Below, in pieces: positions 1-8,329 of a stretch of 46,492 nt of DNA. Source of the DNA: an uncultured Roseburia sp. GTDB lineage: Bacteria > Bacillota > Clostridia > Lachnospirales > Lachnospiraceae. Under the pieces are notes generated by a model, which was given only the letters and a program-made list of their open reading frames with translations, ran no database searches and was not told where the DNA came from. The translations under genes were made by a program, and so were the position numbers. The first letter of the stretch is position 1, and each line of letters starts with the position of its first letter. The DNA lies in the NCBI GenBank assembly GCA_947573605.1, contig CANPGM010000028.1, positions 1 through 46,492 of the forward strand. The letters run 5' to 3'.

Positions 1-323
1 TGGGCTGTATTTTGATCCGAAGTATTTTCTTCTTCCTTTGAATCCTGCCTGGAATCATCCGGTGCCGCATCCGGATCCGACTCAGATGGCGGTTCCTGGT
101 CTGTCCCTGTTTCCAAATCTGCCTGGGACGCCCCCTGAGACGACATATCCGCCAGGGTTTCCGGGGAATCCCCTTTGTTTTGCATGACCATCCCAAGCTC
201 CGTAGCCCGCCGCATGATTTCGGCATCTGTCATCGTATCCTGAAATAAAAATGCGATCGTAAGTATAATGGTTGCGGTTATGATCCCAAATCCTGCCCCA
301 CGCAAATAATATTTAAACTTCAC
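1..323 (-). CDS. Membrane-anchored protein, N-terminal part only (possibly MltG/YceG-like)
   Basis: Partial gene cut by the left edge; about 107 residues are visible. It starts at GTG (321-323), with AAGGAGA about 8 bases upstream, inside the end of the preceding gene; the two genes are separated by one base, so they are surely co-translated. The product begins with a few basic residues, then one membrane segment (about residues 11-27), then DTMTDAEIMRRATELGM, and then a long Ser/Glu/Asp/Gln-rich low-complexity stretch. Short membrane proteins with this layout follow the sigma-28 gene in other Lachnospiraceae and often end in a YceG/MltG-like domain; that domain would lie outside this window, so the family is inference. 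Confidence 0.7.
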   Translation of the reverse strand, partial: MKFKYYLRGAGFGIITATIILTIAFLFQDTMTDAEIMRRATELGMVMQNKGDSPETLADMSSQGASQADLETGTDQEPPSESDPDAAPDDSRQDSKEEENTSDQNTA

Positions 324-324
324 G

Positions 325-1077
325 TTAAGCGTCTCCTTTATATAATCCAAGAATGAGCCGGACTTCTCCTACGCCCATCCCGAGCTTTTTCGCAATCGCC
401 ACAGAATCCTTTCCGTCTTCGTACAAACGGATGATTTCCCTGCGAACATTGTTTTCTTCTTCTGTTTCTTCCCGTCCCTGGCTGGCAGCACCCTGCGGCG
501 CAAAAAATTCGGATGGTTCCTGGGCAGCCTTTTCCTCGAGGGGTACAGCTTCCTGCTCCTGCGGGTCATAGACATAAATCGGTTCGATCACATTCGGCGT
601 ATTCTGGCGACGGATGACCGGCGGCGGGGTCTGTAACTGGGTCAGATACTGGCTGGCCAGTTCCTCCCCCTGCGATTTAAAATCCTGAAGCTGCTGCGTC
701 AACTCGGTCGAAAAATTGGTCAGTTCGGTATGCTTGTCATTTAACATGCTGTATAAGAACATGATTTCATCATGAGTCTTTTTCATGGATTCAAAAACAG
801 TGTCCGAATATTCATGTATAGCCATAATTTTAAGATTCGATTCCCGTTCCATAACGATTTCTGTCTTATCTGCGGCTACATCCATTTTGGCATCTATTAA
901 ATCGTCAATTTTTAATCCGGCCTGATTCATTCCCTTATCAATAATCTTTTTTAATTCGTCAGCGCTTAACTCTGCAATCTTATTAAGTTCTGAAGTAGAC
1001 AGCTTTTCTGAAATAAAAAAACTGCCTATCATAAAAATACTGCCTATCAGTAATAAAGAAATCTCTATTCCCGTCAT
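325..1077 (-). CDS. DUF6115-type SwrB-like membrane coiled-coil protein
   Basis: A 250-residue protein with an N-terminal membrane segment (about residues 6-22), a long charged coiled-coil-like stretch (about 25-140), a Pro/Glu-rich linker, and a C-terminal helix-turn-helix-like motif (REIIRLYEDGKDSVAIAKKL, about 214-233). The start has AAGGAG six bases upstream. It lies two genes after fliA at the end of the fla/che cluster. In Bacillus subtilis the gene after sigD is swrB, which encodes a single-pass membrane protein with a coiled coil and a similar C-terminal helical motif, and which promotes flagellar export and basal body maturation. Shared position and architecture make a SwrB-like role likely, but I could not align the two proteins, so this is inference. 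Confidence 0.8.
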   Translation of the reverse strand: MTGIEISLLLIGSIFMIGSFFISEKLSTSELNKIAELSADELKKIIDKGMNQAGLKIDDLIDAKMDVAADKTEIVMERESNLKIMAIHEYSDTVFESMKKTHDEIMFLYSMLNDKHTELTNFSTELTQQLQDFKSQGEELASQYLTQLQTPPPVIRRQNTPNVIEPIYVYDPQEQEAVPLEEKAAQEPSEFFAPQGAASQGREETEEENNVRREIIRLYEDGKDSVAIAKKLGMGVGEVRLILGLYKGDA

Positions 1078-1086
1078 GTTGTCTCC

Positions 1087-1407
1087 TTAAATCTTCATAT
1101 CAAAACGTGCAGGATGATCTTTTAAGATGACCTCTCCATCCTTTTGTTCTTTTTTATTTTTCTGCTTACGACTGCCTTTTCCTTCGTACTTGCCGTTTCC
1201 CTTTTCTTTTGCGTCGTAACGGAATTCTTCGTTATCCTTTTCTTCAGTCTGTATAACTTTCTGTGTCAGCTCACGCTCACGCTTTACCTGTTCTACCTGT
1301 ATTGTCTGCTGTTCGACTACCGGTTTCTGATTCTCGTTATGTTTGATTCCGCCTAAGTCCTGCGTACGCTGCAGCATTCCATTATAATCAATTGGTCTTA
1401 TTGACAT
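1087..1407 (-). CDS. Small conserved-looking flagellar-operon protein of unknown function
   Basis: A 106-residue hydrophilic protein, rich in Lys, Glu and Gln, with no membrane segment or signal peptide. It starts MSIRPIDYNGMLQRTQDLGG, has a low-complexity charged centre (about residues 50-90), and ends in an ordered-looking DHPARFDMKI. AGAGGA lies about 8 bases before the ATG. It sits between fliA and the SwrB-like gene, with 41 and 9 base gaps, so it is part of the same transcript. I do not recognise the family. The conserved-looking ends joined by a disordered centre suggest a short linear-motif protein acting in flagellar assembly or late gene control; this is a guess from context. Confidence 0.75.
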   Translation of the reverse strand: MSIRPIDYNGMLQRTQDLGGIKHNENQKPVVEQQTIQVEQVKRERELTQKVIQTEEKDNEEFRYDAKEKGNGKYEGKGSRKQKNKKEQKDGEVILKDHPARFDMKI

Positions 1408-1448
1408 ACGATTATCCTCTTATAATCATAACTATTTGCGCCAACCCG

Positions 1449-2213
1449 TCAGTCTGTCATGATATCCATATAGCTTCCCATTCTTTTTCGCATTTTTGTC
1501 AATGCTTTCGTATGAAGCTGTGATACTCTTGACTCCGACACCTCCAGAATATTACTGATTTCCTTTAAAGTCAGATCCTCATAATAATAAAGGAGAATGA
1601 CTTTTCTTTCCTTTTCAGTCAGCATATCCATTGCTTCTCCAAGCACTTTTTTTAACTCTGTTTCCTGTACTCTGTCCTCCGGCTGTGCAAAATGAGAATT
1701 CTTTCTCGCATCCATAACAGGTTCGGTTCCCTGCTCAAGATATTCGTTCAAGGATACTATATTTGTAATCTTTAGCTGTGACTGCCAATTTAATAACTCG
1801 TCGTCAGAAACACCTAATTCCTTTGCAATTTCATCATCCTGCGCATTCTTTCCGGTACGCATTTCAATTTGTTTTATTGCTTCATCTATTCTTTTCTGCT
1901 TCTGTCTGACCGTTCTTGGAATCCAATCCATTTTTCGAATCTGATCCAATATTGTTCCCCGGATTCTAAGACTTGCATATGTTTCGAACTTAACCTCTTT
2001 TGTCGGGTCAAACTTATCAATGGCATCAATTAATCCGAATACGCCATAACTTACAAGGTCGTCATACTCTACATTATACCCGAGGTACATGCTTAATCTT
2101 CCAGCAACCAGCTTTACTAACGGCGCATACTCAATGATAATCTGTTCCCTAAGCTCCGGAGTTTTATTTTTACGATATTCGTCCCATAATTTTTCTTTAC
2201 CCGCTGCCTTCAT
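1449..2213 (-). CDS. fliA: RNA polymerase sigma factor FliA/SigD (sigma-28)
   Basis: 254 residues, the usual length for the FliA/WhiG group. It directs RNA polymerase to late flagellar, motility and chemotaxis promoters. Region 2 is clear (LVKLVAGRLSMYLGYNVEYDDLVSYGVFGLIDAIDKFD, written here as its key blocks LVKLVAGRL, DDLVSYGVFGLIDAI and FETYASLRIRGTILDQIRKM), and region 4 is present at the C-terminus (LTLKEISNILEVSESRVSQL). The start has GGGAGG four bases upstream. Its place near the end of the fla/che cluster matches sigD in Bacillus subtilis, where distance from the promoter limits its expression. No flgM anti-sigma gene is in this window. Confidence 0.96.
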   Translation of the reverse strand: MKAAGKEKLWDEYRKNKTPELREQIIIEYAPLVKLVAGRLSMYLGYNVEYDDLVSYGVFGLIDAIDKFDPTKEVKFETYASLRIRGTILDQIRKMDWIPRTVRQKQKRIDEAIKQIEMRTGKNAQDDEIAKELGVSDDELLNWQSQLKITNIVSLNEYLEQGTEPVMDARKNSHFAQPEDRVQETELKKVLGEAMDMLTEKERKVILLYYYEDLTLKEISNILEVSESRVSQLHTKALTKMRKRMGSYMDIMTD

Positions 2214-2243
2214 TTAACCTCCCGGATTCCAATTCTGCGCATC

Positions 2244-2510
2244 TTACTCGTCTTCATCCTCTGATTCAATGTTCTCTTTTTCTTCTTCGGAAACCTCTGC
2301 CGGCTCCTCTTCTTCTGCCGCCTCGTCCATTTCTTTAAAATTCTTATCCAAAATAATTTTTACAATACATCCGATTACATAAAAAATAATCAGAACAACC
2401 AATAATGTTGTGATAAAATGCTTTACACTATAGTGATATACCATTCCGAAAATACAGGCAATCGCACCGCCTAAAAGCATCACAATTGCGGGAACCGGTT
2501 TTGTATTCAT
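2244..2510 (-). CDS. Small two-pass membrane protein with acidic tail
   Basis: 88 residues if it starts at the ATG at 2510, which has GGAGG five bases upstream; an in-frame ATG twelve bases earlier has no usable spacing. Two membrane segments (about residues 6-25 and 33-55) are followed by a strongly acidic cytoplasmic-type tail made mostly of Glu and Asp. It sits between cheD and fliA, with gaps of about 30 bases on each side, so it is co-transcribed with chemotaxis genes. I do not recognise the family. Its constant association with motility genes would suggest a role at the membrane in motility, but no function can be read from the sequence. Confidence 0.8.
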   Translation of the reverse strand: MNTKPVPAIVMLLGGAIACIFGMVYHYSVKHFITTLLVVLIIFYVIGCIVKIILDKNFKEMDEAAEEEEPAEVSEEEKENIESEDEDE

Positions 2511-2542
2511 GTATTCCTCCATCCTAACCCCAACGGATATGA

Positions 2543-3028
2543 TTATATAATTTTTATAGGTTTTCCGACGGCTTTTATGTAAAAATCCCCTGTATCACAA
2601 TGCAGCTCCACGGTTCTACCGTAGTTTAAACCGGTATCCTCCGCAATCAGTCTGATTCCCAGTCCTCTTAAGATCACTTTAGCCGCTTCCGCATTCCTTG
2701 CGCCGATATTCCCCACATTTGACAGGCCGCTGCCTTCAAACATTTTAGCCCCGCCGGCTATCTTGGCCACCAGACGCTGTTTTGACGCTCCCGCAGCCAA
2801 AACACGCTTCAAAAGCTCCCGTATCCCGGTATCCGCAAATTTAGCAATATTGCCGTTATTTCTCACCTGCGTACTGTCCGGAAGCATATAGTGAACCATT
2901 CCGCCTATTTTTGTAACCGGATCGTAAAAAGTCAGCCCAATACAGGAACCCAATCCCAACGTGGTGATTATATTCGGTGCCTTACATATATTCAAATCGG
3001 CCATACCAACTTTAATTACTTCCTCCAT
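2543..3028 (-). CDS. cheD: Chemoreceptor glutamine deamidase CheD
   Basis: 161 residues. CheD deamidates glutamines in chemoreceptors and also binds CheC and stimulates its CheY-P phosphatase activity. The catalytic core is visible: TTLGLGSCIGL with the catalytic Cys29 and nearby Thr23, and GGMVHYMLP with His46. I place the start at 3028, since AAGGAG lies six bases upstream; the longer frame to 3049 would overlap cheC and lacks a ribosome site. It follows cheC by ten bases, which fits the CheC-CheD partnership. Confidence 0.96.
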   Translation of the reverse strand: MEEVIKVGMADLNICKAPNIITTLGLGSCIGLTFYDPVTKIGGMVHYMLPDSTQVRNNGNIAKFADTGIRELLKRVLAAGASKQRLVAKIAGGAKMFEGSGLSNVGNIGARNAEAAKVILRGLGIRLIAEDTGLNYGRTVELHCDTGDFYIKAVGKPIKII

Positions 3029-3038
3029 ATGCAACTCC

Positions 3039-3659
3039 TTACATCGCAATTCCCAAAGATGTTAAAATTTTATCGTACGAATCCTGTTCCGGCATTAATA
3101 TAAAATAACCGTTAATCGCAAAATCTCCGATAATTTCGGTCTGTATCATCAGTGCGTTGTCTCCAAACTGTCCAAACTGTATTGCAGGCACGCTTAGAAT
3201 AGATGCAGCCATATCAACTGCAATAAAGGGAATCGACGGCGAAATCACAAGTCCCGTCAGCGACGCAAGCGCAGACAGATAAGATGCCGCAATAATATTT
3301 CCAATTTCTTTTAATGCGGATAAATCCATCTCGTCAAAATCATCCTGACAGTCAGGCGCCTTCCCCATCAGTTTATTTACCATATAATGTCCCGATTCAA
3401 GATCAAGCAGGAACATCATGCTGCCTTCTATATCGTTTTGAACCTCCAGAAAAATACCTACAATCGTATCTTCTTCCGCACAAATCGCAGATCCCAGGTT
3501 TGATACTTCCATCAATTTTACATTTGGTACCTTCATATCAATTTTATTACCCAGCATACTTGCAATCGCCGTCGTCGCATTCCCTGCCCCGATATTTCCG
3601 ATTTCCCGCAGTACGTCAACGTACATATTATTTACTTCTTCCAAAGAAAATTTACCCAT
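3039..3659 (-). CDS. cheC: CheY-P phosphatase CheC
   Basis: 206 residues from the ATG at 3659, which has GGAGG six bases upstream; a longer TTG-initiated frame to 3719 has no such support. CheC dephosphorylates CheY-P and partners with CheD in adaptation. Both phosphatase helices are intact: VLREIGNIGAGNA with Glu19 and Asn22, and SALKEIGNIIAASY with Glu118 and Asn121. It lies between cheW and cheD. The start codon overlaps the end of a tiny upstream reading frame (3652-3741), a layout that would allow translational coupling. Confidence 0.96.
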   Translation of the reverse strand: MGKFSLEEVNNMYVDVLREIGNIGAGNATTAIASMLGNKIDMKVPNVKLMEVSNLGSAICAEEDTIVGIFLEVQNDIEGSMMFLLDLESGHYMVNKLMGKAPDCQDDFDEMDLSALKEIGNIIAASYLSALASLTGLVISPSIPFIAVDMAASILSVPAIQFGQFGDNALMIQTEIIGDFAINGYFILMPEQDSYDKILTSLGIAM

Positions 3660-3741
3660 AATAATCCTCCATGCCGTATATTGCGGCACTGCAACAGACT
3701 GCCTGATTTTGAACGACAAACGACTTTACGTTTTCTGTCAT
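3652..3741 (-). CDS. Candidate 29-residue small ORF between cheW and cheC
   Basis: An ATG at 3741 has a full GGAGG (3749-3753) seven bases upstream and opens a 29-codon frame, MTENVKSFVVQNQAVCCSAA followed by nine more residues, whose TAA stop overlaps the cheC start region by eight bases. The 178-base cheW-cheC gap is unusual in a cluster where most gaps are under 40 bases. The frame is also continuous, without a stop, back to the cheW stop codon. It could be a real small protein, a leader peptide coupling cheC translation, or the remnant of a longer gene. There is no recognisable motif beyond the adjacent cysteine pair. Confidence 0.35.
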   Translation of the reverse strand: MTENVKSFVVQNQAVCCSAAIYGMEDYYG

Positions 3742-3837
3742 GACAGTTCCTCCTGCAATTTTAATTCTTACAACCATAGCAACAACAAAAACGCCGTCAC
3801 TATGGTTGCATTTAAATTCCTTTTCATCCTCTGTATA

Positions 3838-4299
3838 TTATATGTTTTCCTCTACAATTGCATTAATTTCAAACAAAGAAATCAGCTCGTCGCCGTTTTT
3901 TCCGATTCCGTTGATAAAAGTATCTTTTTTTCCGGTATTTCGTTCAATTTCGTCATCGCTTAACGTAACAACCTCTTTCACTTCATCAACAATAATACCA
4001 AGCGCGCCTTTTTCTTCCAGCTTTAAAATAATAATCCTGCTGGAATTTGTAAAAACGTCCGCTTCCAAATCCATTTTCAATCGGATACTCATCACCGGAA
4101 CAATCTCACCGCGCAGATTTATAACGCCTTTAAAATAGGACTGCGCCTTAGGAACTCTGGTGATTTTCTGCAGGCGTACGATATTGTCCACATAGCTGAT
4201 ATCAATTCCGTATTGTTCGCTGCCGATTTTTACAACGATATACTGCTTCATTTCCTTTTCTGCCAAATCCAAACTATTTACCATCTCTGTTACCCCCAT
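3838..4299 (-). CDS. cheW: Chemotaxis coupling protein CheW
   Basis: 153 residues, the standard single-domain length. CheW links chemoreceptors to the CheA kinase in signalling arrays. The CheW fold is seen from about residue 18 (KQYIVVKIGSEQYGIDISYV), with the conserved RVPKAQSYFKGVINLRGEIV block near residues 52-71. The first ATG overlaps the cheA stop by one base (TAATG), so translation is likely coupled; a second in-frame ATG at 4284 has GGGGG eight bases upstream and is an alternative start. It is the only cheW in the window. Confidence 0.95.
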   Translation of the reverse strand: MGVTEMVNSLDLAEKEMKQYIVVKIGSEQYGIDISYVDNIVRLQKITRVPKAQSYFKGVINLRGEIVPVMSIRLKMDLEADVFTNSSRIIILKLEEKGALGIIVDEVKEVVTLSDDEIERNTGKKDTFINGIGKNGDELISLFEINAIVEENI

Positions 4300-6407
4300 T
4301 AGAATAATGCGTTAACATCAAGGATTAATGCTACTTCGCCGTCTCCAAGTATCGTTGCTCCGCTGATTATCTTATTGTTATTGATATATTTTCCAAGAGG
4401 TTTAATTACAATCTCCTGCTGTCCCATCAGGTTATCTACGATAAGGCCTGCCTGCTCGTCGCCTTTTTTCACAATAATTACAGTAAGATCTTCCTCTTCC
4501 TCCTTTTGCTTTTCCACGTCGAGCACCTTGTCAAGCCGGATTAAAGGAATTACATTTCCACGGATATGAATGACTTCGCGCGCTTCTACATACTTAATTT
4601 CGTTAACCTTAATGCTTTCCAACGTCGTAATGGAACCGATCGCAATCGCATATTTTTCGTCTCTGATTTCTACCATTAATGCCTGGATAATGGCAAGCGT
4701 AAGAGGAAGCCGCACGGTAAAGGTTGTCCCCTCTCCCAATGATGTCGCCACTTCAACATCGCCGCCGAGCGCCTCAATATTTGACTTTACAACATCAAGA
4801 CCTACGCCGCGTCCGGAAATATCACTGATCTTTTTTGCCATGGAAAAGCTTGGTAAGAATAAAAGATTAACGATTTCCTTTTTCGACATGTTTTCAGCCT
4901 GCTCCGCCGTAATGGTGCCGCGCTCAATCGCTTTCGTACGAACCGCTTCCACGTCAATTCCGTTTCCGTCATCCCCTACTTTGATAATAACGTTATTGCC
5001 TTCCTGATATGCATTTAAGAAAATGCTTCCGACTTCCGGTTTGCCGCGTTTTAAACGTGTTTCATTATCTTCAAGTCCATGATCCGCTGAATTTCTAAGT
5101 AAATGCTGTAACGGATCTCCAATCTGATCCACAACGGTACGGTCAAGTTCCGTATCTTCACCCGTCATATATAATTCCATTTTCTTGTTCAGCTTTCTGG
5201 CAAGATCACGAATCATACGAGGGAATTTATTTACAACGCTTTCAATCGGAACCATCCTTACTTTCATAACGGATTCATGAAGATTCGTTGTAATCCGCTC
5301 CAAATATTCAATTTGATCATGGAAGGACTGATTCTGAAAATTCCCCGACTCAGAAGCGCCGATGGAAACAAGACTGTTTTTCGCAATAATCAGCTCCGAC
5401 ACCTGATTCATCAATGCATCCAGCTTCTCAATATCTACACGAATCGTCCTGCCCGTTACCGTCTTTGCAGCAACAGGTTTTTTATTAACTGCAGCCGGTT
5501 TATTTTCTTTTTGTTCCGGAACCGTTTCCACTGCTGTTGTCATTGCTACAGCCGTCGTCTGAGCCGGCGGCGGCGCCACTTCTTTTTCTTCCTTTTTTTC
5601 TTTTGCAGTGATCTGTTCTTCCTTTACCAGTCCACAGACCACTTTATCGATTTCCGATACGGCGGCGGCGGCGGCCTTTATTTTTTCGATATCCTCGTCG
5701 CTCGATATATAAAAGCTGAAATCAAATTCAAACTTCTCATCTTCAATATCCTGAGAACTTGGCCGATAAACAATAATCTGACCGAATTCCTCTACCGCTT
5801 TAAATACCAGAAATGCTCTGGCAGCTTTTAAAAGACAATCCTTATGAATCGATACCATAAATCCGTATACGTTGGTGCCGGATTCCTCCGCCGCCCTGAT
5901 CGCATTCCTTTCCGCATCCGTTAATTCCAGCTGAAGATATCCCACGCCGTCTGTCGGTTCTGCAGAATCTGCTTTTTCGGTCTCTTTTGCAGGCGCAGGC
6001 GCCGCTTCAGGTTTCTCTCCATTTGCAGTTGCAATAAAATCATTCAGTTCTTTGATTATGATCTCATTGTCCTCCGTACCTTCGTCGGAGCTTTCCTTTA
6101 CATTATTCAAATATGCTTCAATTGCATCCAGACACTTAAACAAAAGGTCAATCATTGCGCTGTTGACCTGTATCTTATCGCTCCGAACCTCCTGAAAAAC
6201 ATTTTCCATATCATGCGTCAAATGCTGCATACGCTTAAAGCCCATTGTTCCGGCCATTCCTTTTAACGAATGCGCCGCACGAAACACTTCGTTTATGGTG
6301 TCTTTATTATCAGGCTCTTTTTCGAGAATCATAATGCAATCGCTCAGCGTCTGCAAATGCTCGTTGGTTTCATCGATAAAAATCTCAAGATATTGACTTA
6401 CATCCAT
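4299..6407 (-). CDS. cheA: Chemotaxis sensor histidine kinase CheA
   Basis: 702 residues from the ATG at 6407, just after the cheB stop (TAGAATG), with GGGGG nine bases upstream. It autophosphorylates in response to receptors and passes phosphate to CheY and CheB. Domains in order: HPt/P1 with AAHSLKGMAGTMGF and the phospho-acceptor His46; a P2 response-regulator docking domain (about 170-280); a Pro/Glu/Lys-rich linker; P3 dimerisation (about 330-400); the ATPase P4 with an N box LLRNSADHGLED and glycine boxes VGDDGNGID and GRGVGLDVVKS; and a CheW-like P5 at the C-terminus. All catalytic boxes look intact. Confidence 0.97.
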   Translation of the reverse strand: MDVSQYLEIFIDETNEHLQTLSDCIMILEKEPDNKDTINEVFRAAHSLKGMAGTMGFKRMQHLTHDMENVFQEVRSDKIQVNSAMIDLLFKCLDAIEAYLNNVKESSDEGTEDNEIIIKELNDFIATANGEKPEAAPAPAKETEKADSAEPTDGVGYLQLELTDAERNAIRAAEESGTNVYGFMVSIHKDCLLKAARAFLVFKAVEEFGQIIVYRPSSQDIEDEKFEFDFSFYISSDEDIEKIKAAAAAVSEIDKVVCGLVKEEQITAKEKKEEKEVAPPPAQTTAVAMTTAVETVPEQKENKPAAVNKKPVAAKTVTGRTIRVDIEKLDALMNQVSELIIAKNSLVSIGASESGNFQNQSFHDQIEYLERITTNLHESVMKVRMVPIESVVNKFPRMIRDLARKLNKKMELYMTGEDTELDRTVVDQIGDPLQHLLRNSADHGLEDNETRLKRGKPEVGSIFLNAYQEGNNVIIKVGDDGNGIDVEAVRTKAIERGTITAEQAENMSKKEIVNLLFLPSFSMAKKISDISGRGVGLDVVKSNIEALGGDVEVATSLGEGTTFTVRLPLTLAIIQALMVEIRDEKYAIAIGSITTLESIKVNEIKYVEAREVIHIRGNVIPLIRLDKVLDVEKQKEEEEDLTVIIVKKGDEQAGLIVDNLMGQQEIVIKPLGKYINNNKIISGATILGDGEVALILDVNALF

Positions 6408-6408
6408 T

Positions 6409-7482
6409 CTATTGTACCCCCACACTCTTTGTAATTGATGTGGCAACCTGATTTAGCGGAACAACTTCGTTGACGATTCCCGTTTCTGCTATGGCCTTTG
6501 GCATTCCGTATACAACGCAGGTTTCAGCGTTTTGCGCAATCACGTAAATGGATTTTGCTTTTTCCAGAGACAAAATTCCTTTTGTTCCGTCGGCGCCCAT
6601 CCCTGTCAGCACCACGCAAACCACCTGATCGTATCCGCATGTCCTTAAAGAATCATATGTAATATTTGCACAGGGCCGCAATCCTCCGATAGCGGGCATT
6701 TCGTTTAAAGAAATCTTATGACTTCCGTCTGCACATTTTTTTACTTCCATATGCTTACCGCCCGGCGCTACATATACAACTCCCTTTTTCAGCACATCGC
6801 CTTCCGCCGCCTCTTTTACACATATCGGACTTATCTCATTCAGCCGATCCGCCATTGTTTTCGTAAACCCGACCGGCATATGTTGAACAAGAACAATCGG
6901 TGCATCCAAATTCTTCGGAAGGTACGGAATTACGCTCTGCAGCGCTTTGGGACCTCCGGTAGAACAGGCAAGCGCAACAATTTTATTTTTGCTGCGTACA
7001 TTGCCGGATAAGGCCGCTGTCTTGTTCGTCGTCCGCTGTATGCCCGCAGAGGGAGATGATCCAGCCGTTTTCCGAGTCATATCGCTTTTTACTACGGCGG
7101 AAAGCGTATCCATCAGTTCTTTTCTGAAGTCCTGCCCCTTCGCCTCAATAATATTTCCCGGTTTCGTTACAAAATCAACAGCTCCCAGATCAAGAGCTTT
7201 CAGCGTAACATCCGCTCCATTTGTTGTCAGCGTACTGACAACGACAACCGTTACCCTGATCTTTTCCTTCTGCAGCCGCTCAAGCAGTTCGAGTCCTGTC
7301 ATCCGTGGCATATTGATATCAAGAACAACACCGTCATATTTTACTGACTTTATCTTCTCATACGCCTCAAGTCCGTCCCGACATACATCAGTTGCCTGAA
7401 ATGTATCATCTGCATTTATTATATCACAGATGACCCTTCTCATAAGTGCAGAGTCATCAACAACCAAAATATTTTTTTTCAT
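6409..7482 (-). CDS. cheB: Protein-glutamate methylesterase CheB
   Basis: About 357 residues. A receiver domain (residues 4-120) with acidic pair VDD and phosphorylation site Asp55 (VVLDINMP) is joined by a linker to the methylesterase domain, whose triad is visible: Ser174 (ACSTGGP), His201 (VQHMPVGFT) and Asp298 (GMGADGTKG). It removes methyl groups from chemoreceptors during adaptation. The start at 7482 has GGGG seven bases upstream; an ATG six bases earlier is too close to it. The longer open frame to 7527 is unlikely. The partner methyltransferase cheR is not in this window. Confidence 0.95.
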   Translation of the reverse strand: MKKNILVVDDSALMRRVICDIINADDTFQATDVCRDGLEAYEKIKSVKYDGVVLDINMPRMTGLELLERLQKEKIRVTVVVVSTLTTNGADVTLKALDLGAVDFVTKPGNIIEAKGQDFRKELMDTLSAVVKSDMTRKTAGSSPSAGIQRTTNKTAALSGNVRSKNKIVALACSTGGPKALQSVIPYLPKNLDAPIVLVQHMPVGFTKTMADRLNEISPICVKEAAEGDVLKKGVVYVAPGGKHMEVKKCADGSHKISLNEMPAIGGLRPCANITYDSLRTCGYDQVVCVVLTGMGADGTKGILSLEKAKSIYVIAQNAETCVVYGMPKAIAETGIVNEVVPLNQVATSITKSVGVQ

Positions 7483-7539
7483 AGACATACCCCGCGCAGC
7501 TTGCAGACCGTGCTGCAATTCTGCCAAAATCAGCAGTTT

Positions 7540-8289
7540 TTATGAAACGTTGGCCTTCTGCCGTATTCTTCGCTCTTCTTCAAAAATATATCGAATAATT
7601 TCCTCACGGATTTTATTGTCCTTTATCATAAACTTTACACGGCACTCATATAGCTTATCTTTTGTATTTTCCATTGGATAGCAGGCAATGACGCTGCCTA
7701 AAATATAATACTGTTTATCCATCTTATCATTTGTCAAACGCAGGCCTAAAAGTATGTATTGTCCGGGATTTACCTGAAACTCCGAACGAAATTTTGCGCC
7801 GCCGCCGCTTAAATCCACAACTGTCCCAAGCTTATCTACCGGAACAATAAAATCTTTACGAAGACTGTCAAAAATTTCTTCTACAGAGTCCATCGCCGCC
7901 TGCTCTCTGGTCAATTCATAAAATGAAAACTCAAGTGTACAGGCATATCGATAATATTCCCGTCTCTGAAACTTTTCCAGATGAGTCTTTAATTCTACTA
8001 AAAGCATGTATCGGTTGTCTTTTTTATAACGCTCTACAATATGCCCGATTCCCTTATAAAGACATCCCGCACCATAAAACAAAAATTCATATCTGATGCC
8101 CAAAGACAGCATGATCAGCTTGCTGCCCTCTATTGGCATTGCGATTTCAATATTACCGTTCTCTTTTATATCAAGTACCTGGCTTTTAAAACTGTCCGCG
8201 ATACCATCGGTTTTACCTCTGTTTTGAATTTGCTGAATAAGTCTGATTTCTACTTTGTCCCCGGGGTGAACCAAATCTGCAACTGTCAT
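7540..8289 (-). CDS. PilZ-domain c-di-GMP-binding flagellar brake protein (YcgR-like)
   Basis: 249 residues. An N-terminal YcgR-type domain (about 5-100) is followed by a PilZ domain that carries both c-di-GMP binding motifs: RREYYR (109-114) and DLSGGG (159-164). Proteins of this family bind the stator or switch when c-di-GMP is high and slow the motor. The ATG has GGAGG six bases upstream. Lying between flhG and cheB in the fla/che cluster, it links second-messenger state directly to motor output, as ypfA/dgrA/ycgR do elsewhere. Confidence 0.92.
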   Translation of the reverse strand: MTVADLVHPGDKVEIRLIQQIQNRGKTDGIADSFKSQVLDIKENGNIEIAMPIEGSKLIMLSLGIRYEFLFYGAGCLYKGIGHIVERYKKDNRYMLLVELKTHLEKFQRREYYRYACTLEFSFYELTREQAAMDSVEEIFDSLRKDFIVPVDKLGTVVDLSGGGAKFRSEFQVNPGQYILLGLRLTNDKMDKQYYILGSVIACYPMENTKDKLYECRVKFMIKDNKIREEIIRYIFEEERRIRQKANVS

Positions 8290-8329
8290 TTTATTCCTCC
8301 ATGCCGTTTAGAAAGCCTTGACGTTTTTC

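Noticed and set aside
5277-5831. 184-codon plus-strand ORF opposite cheA
   Set aside because: Antisense shadow over the repetitive linker of cheA.
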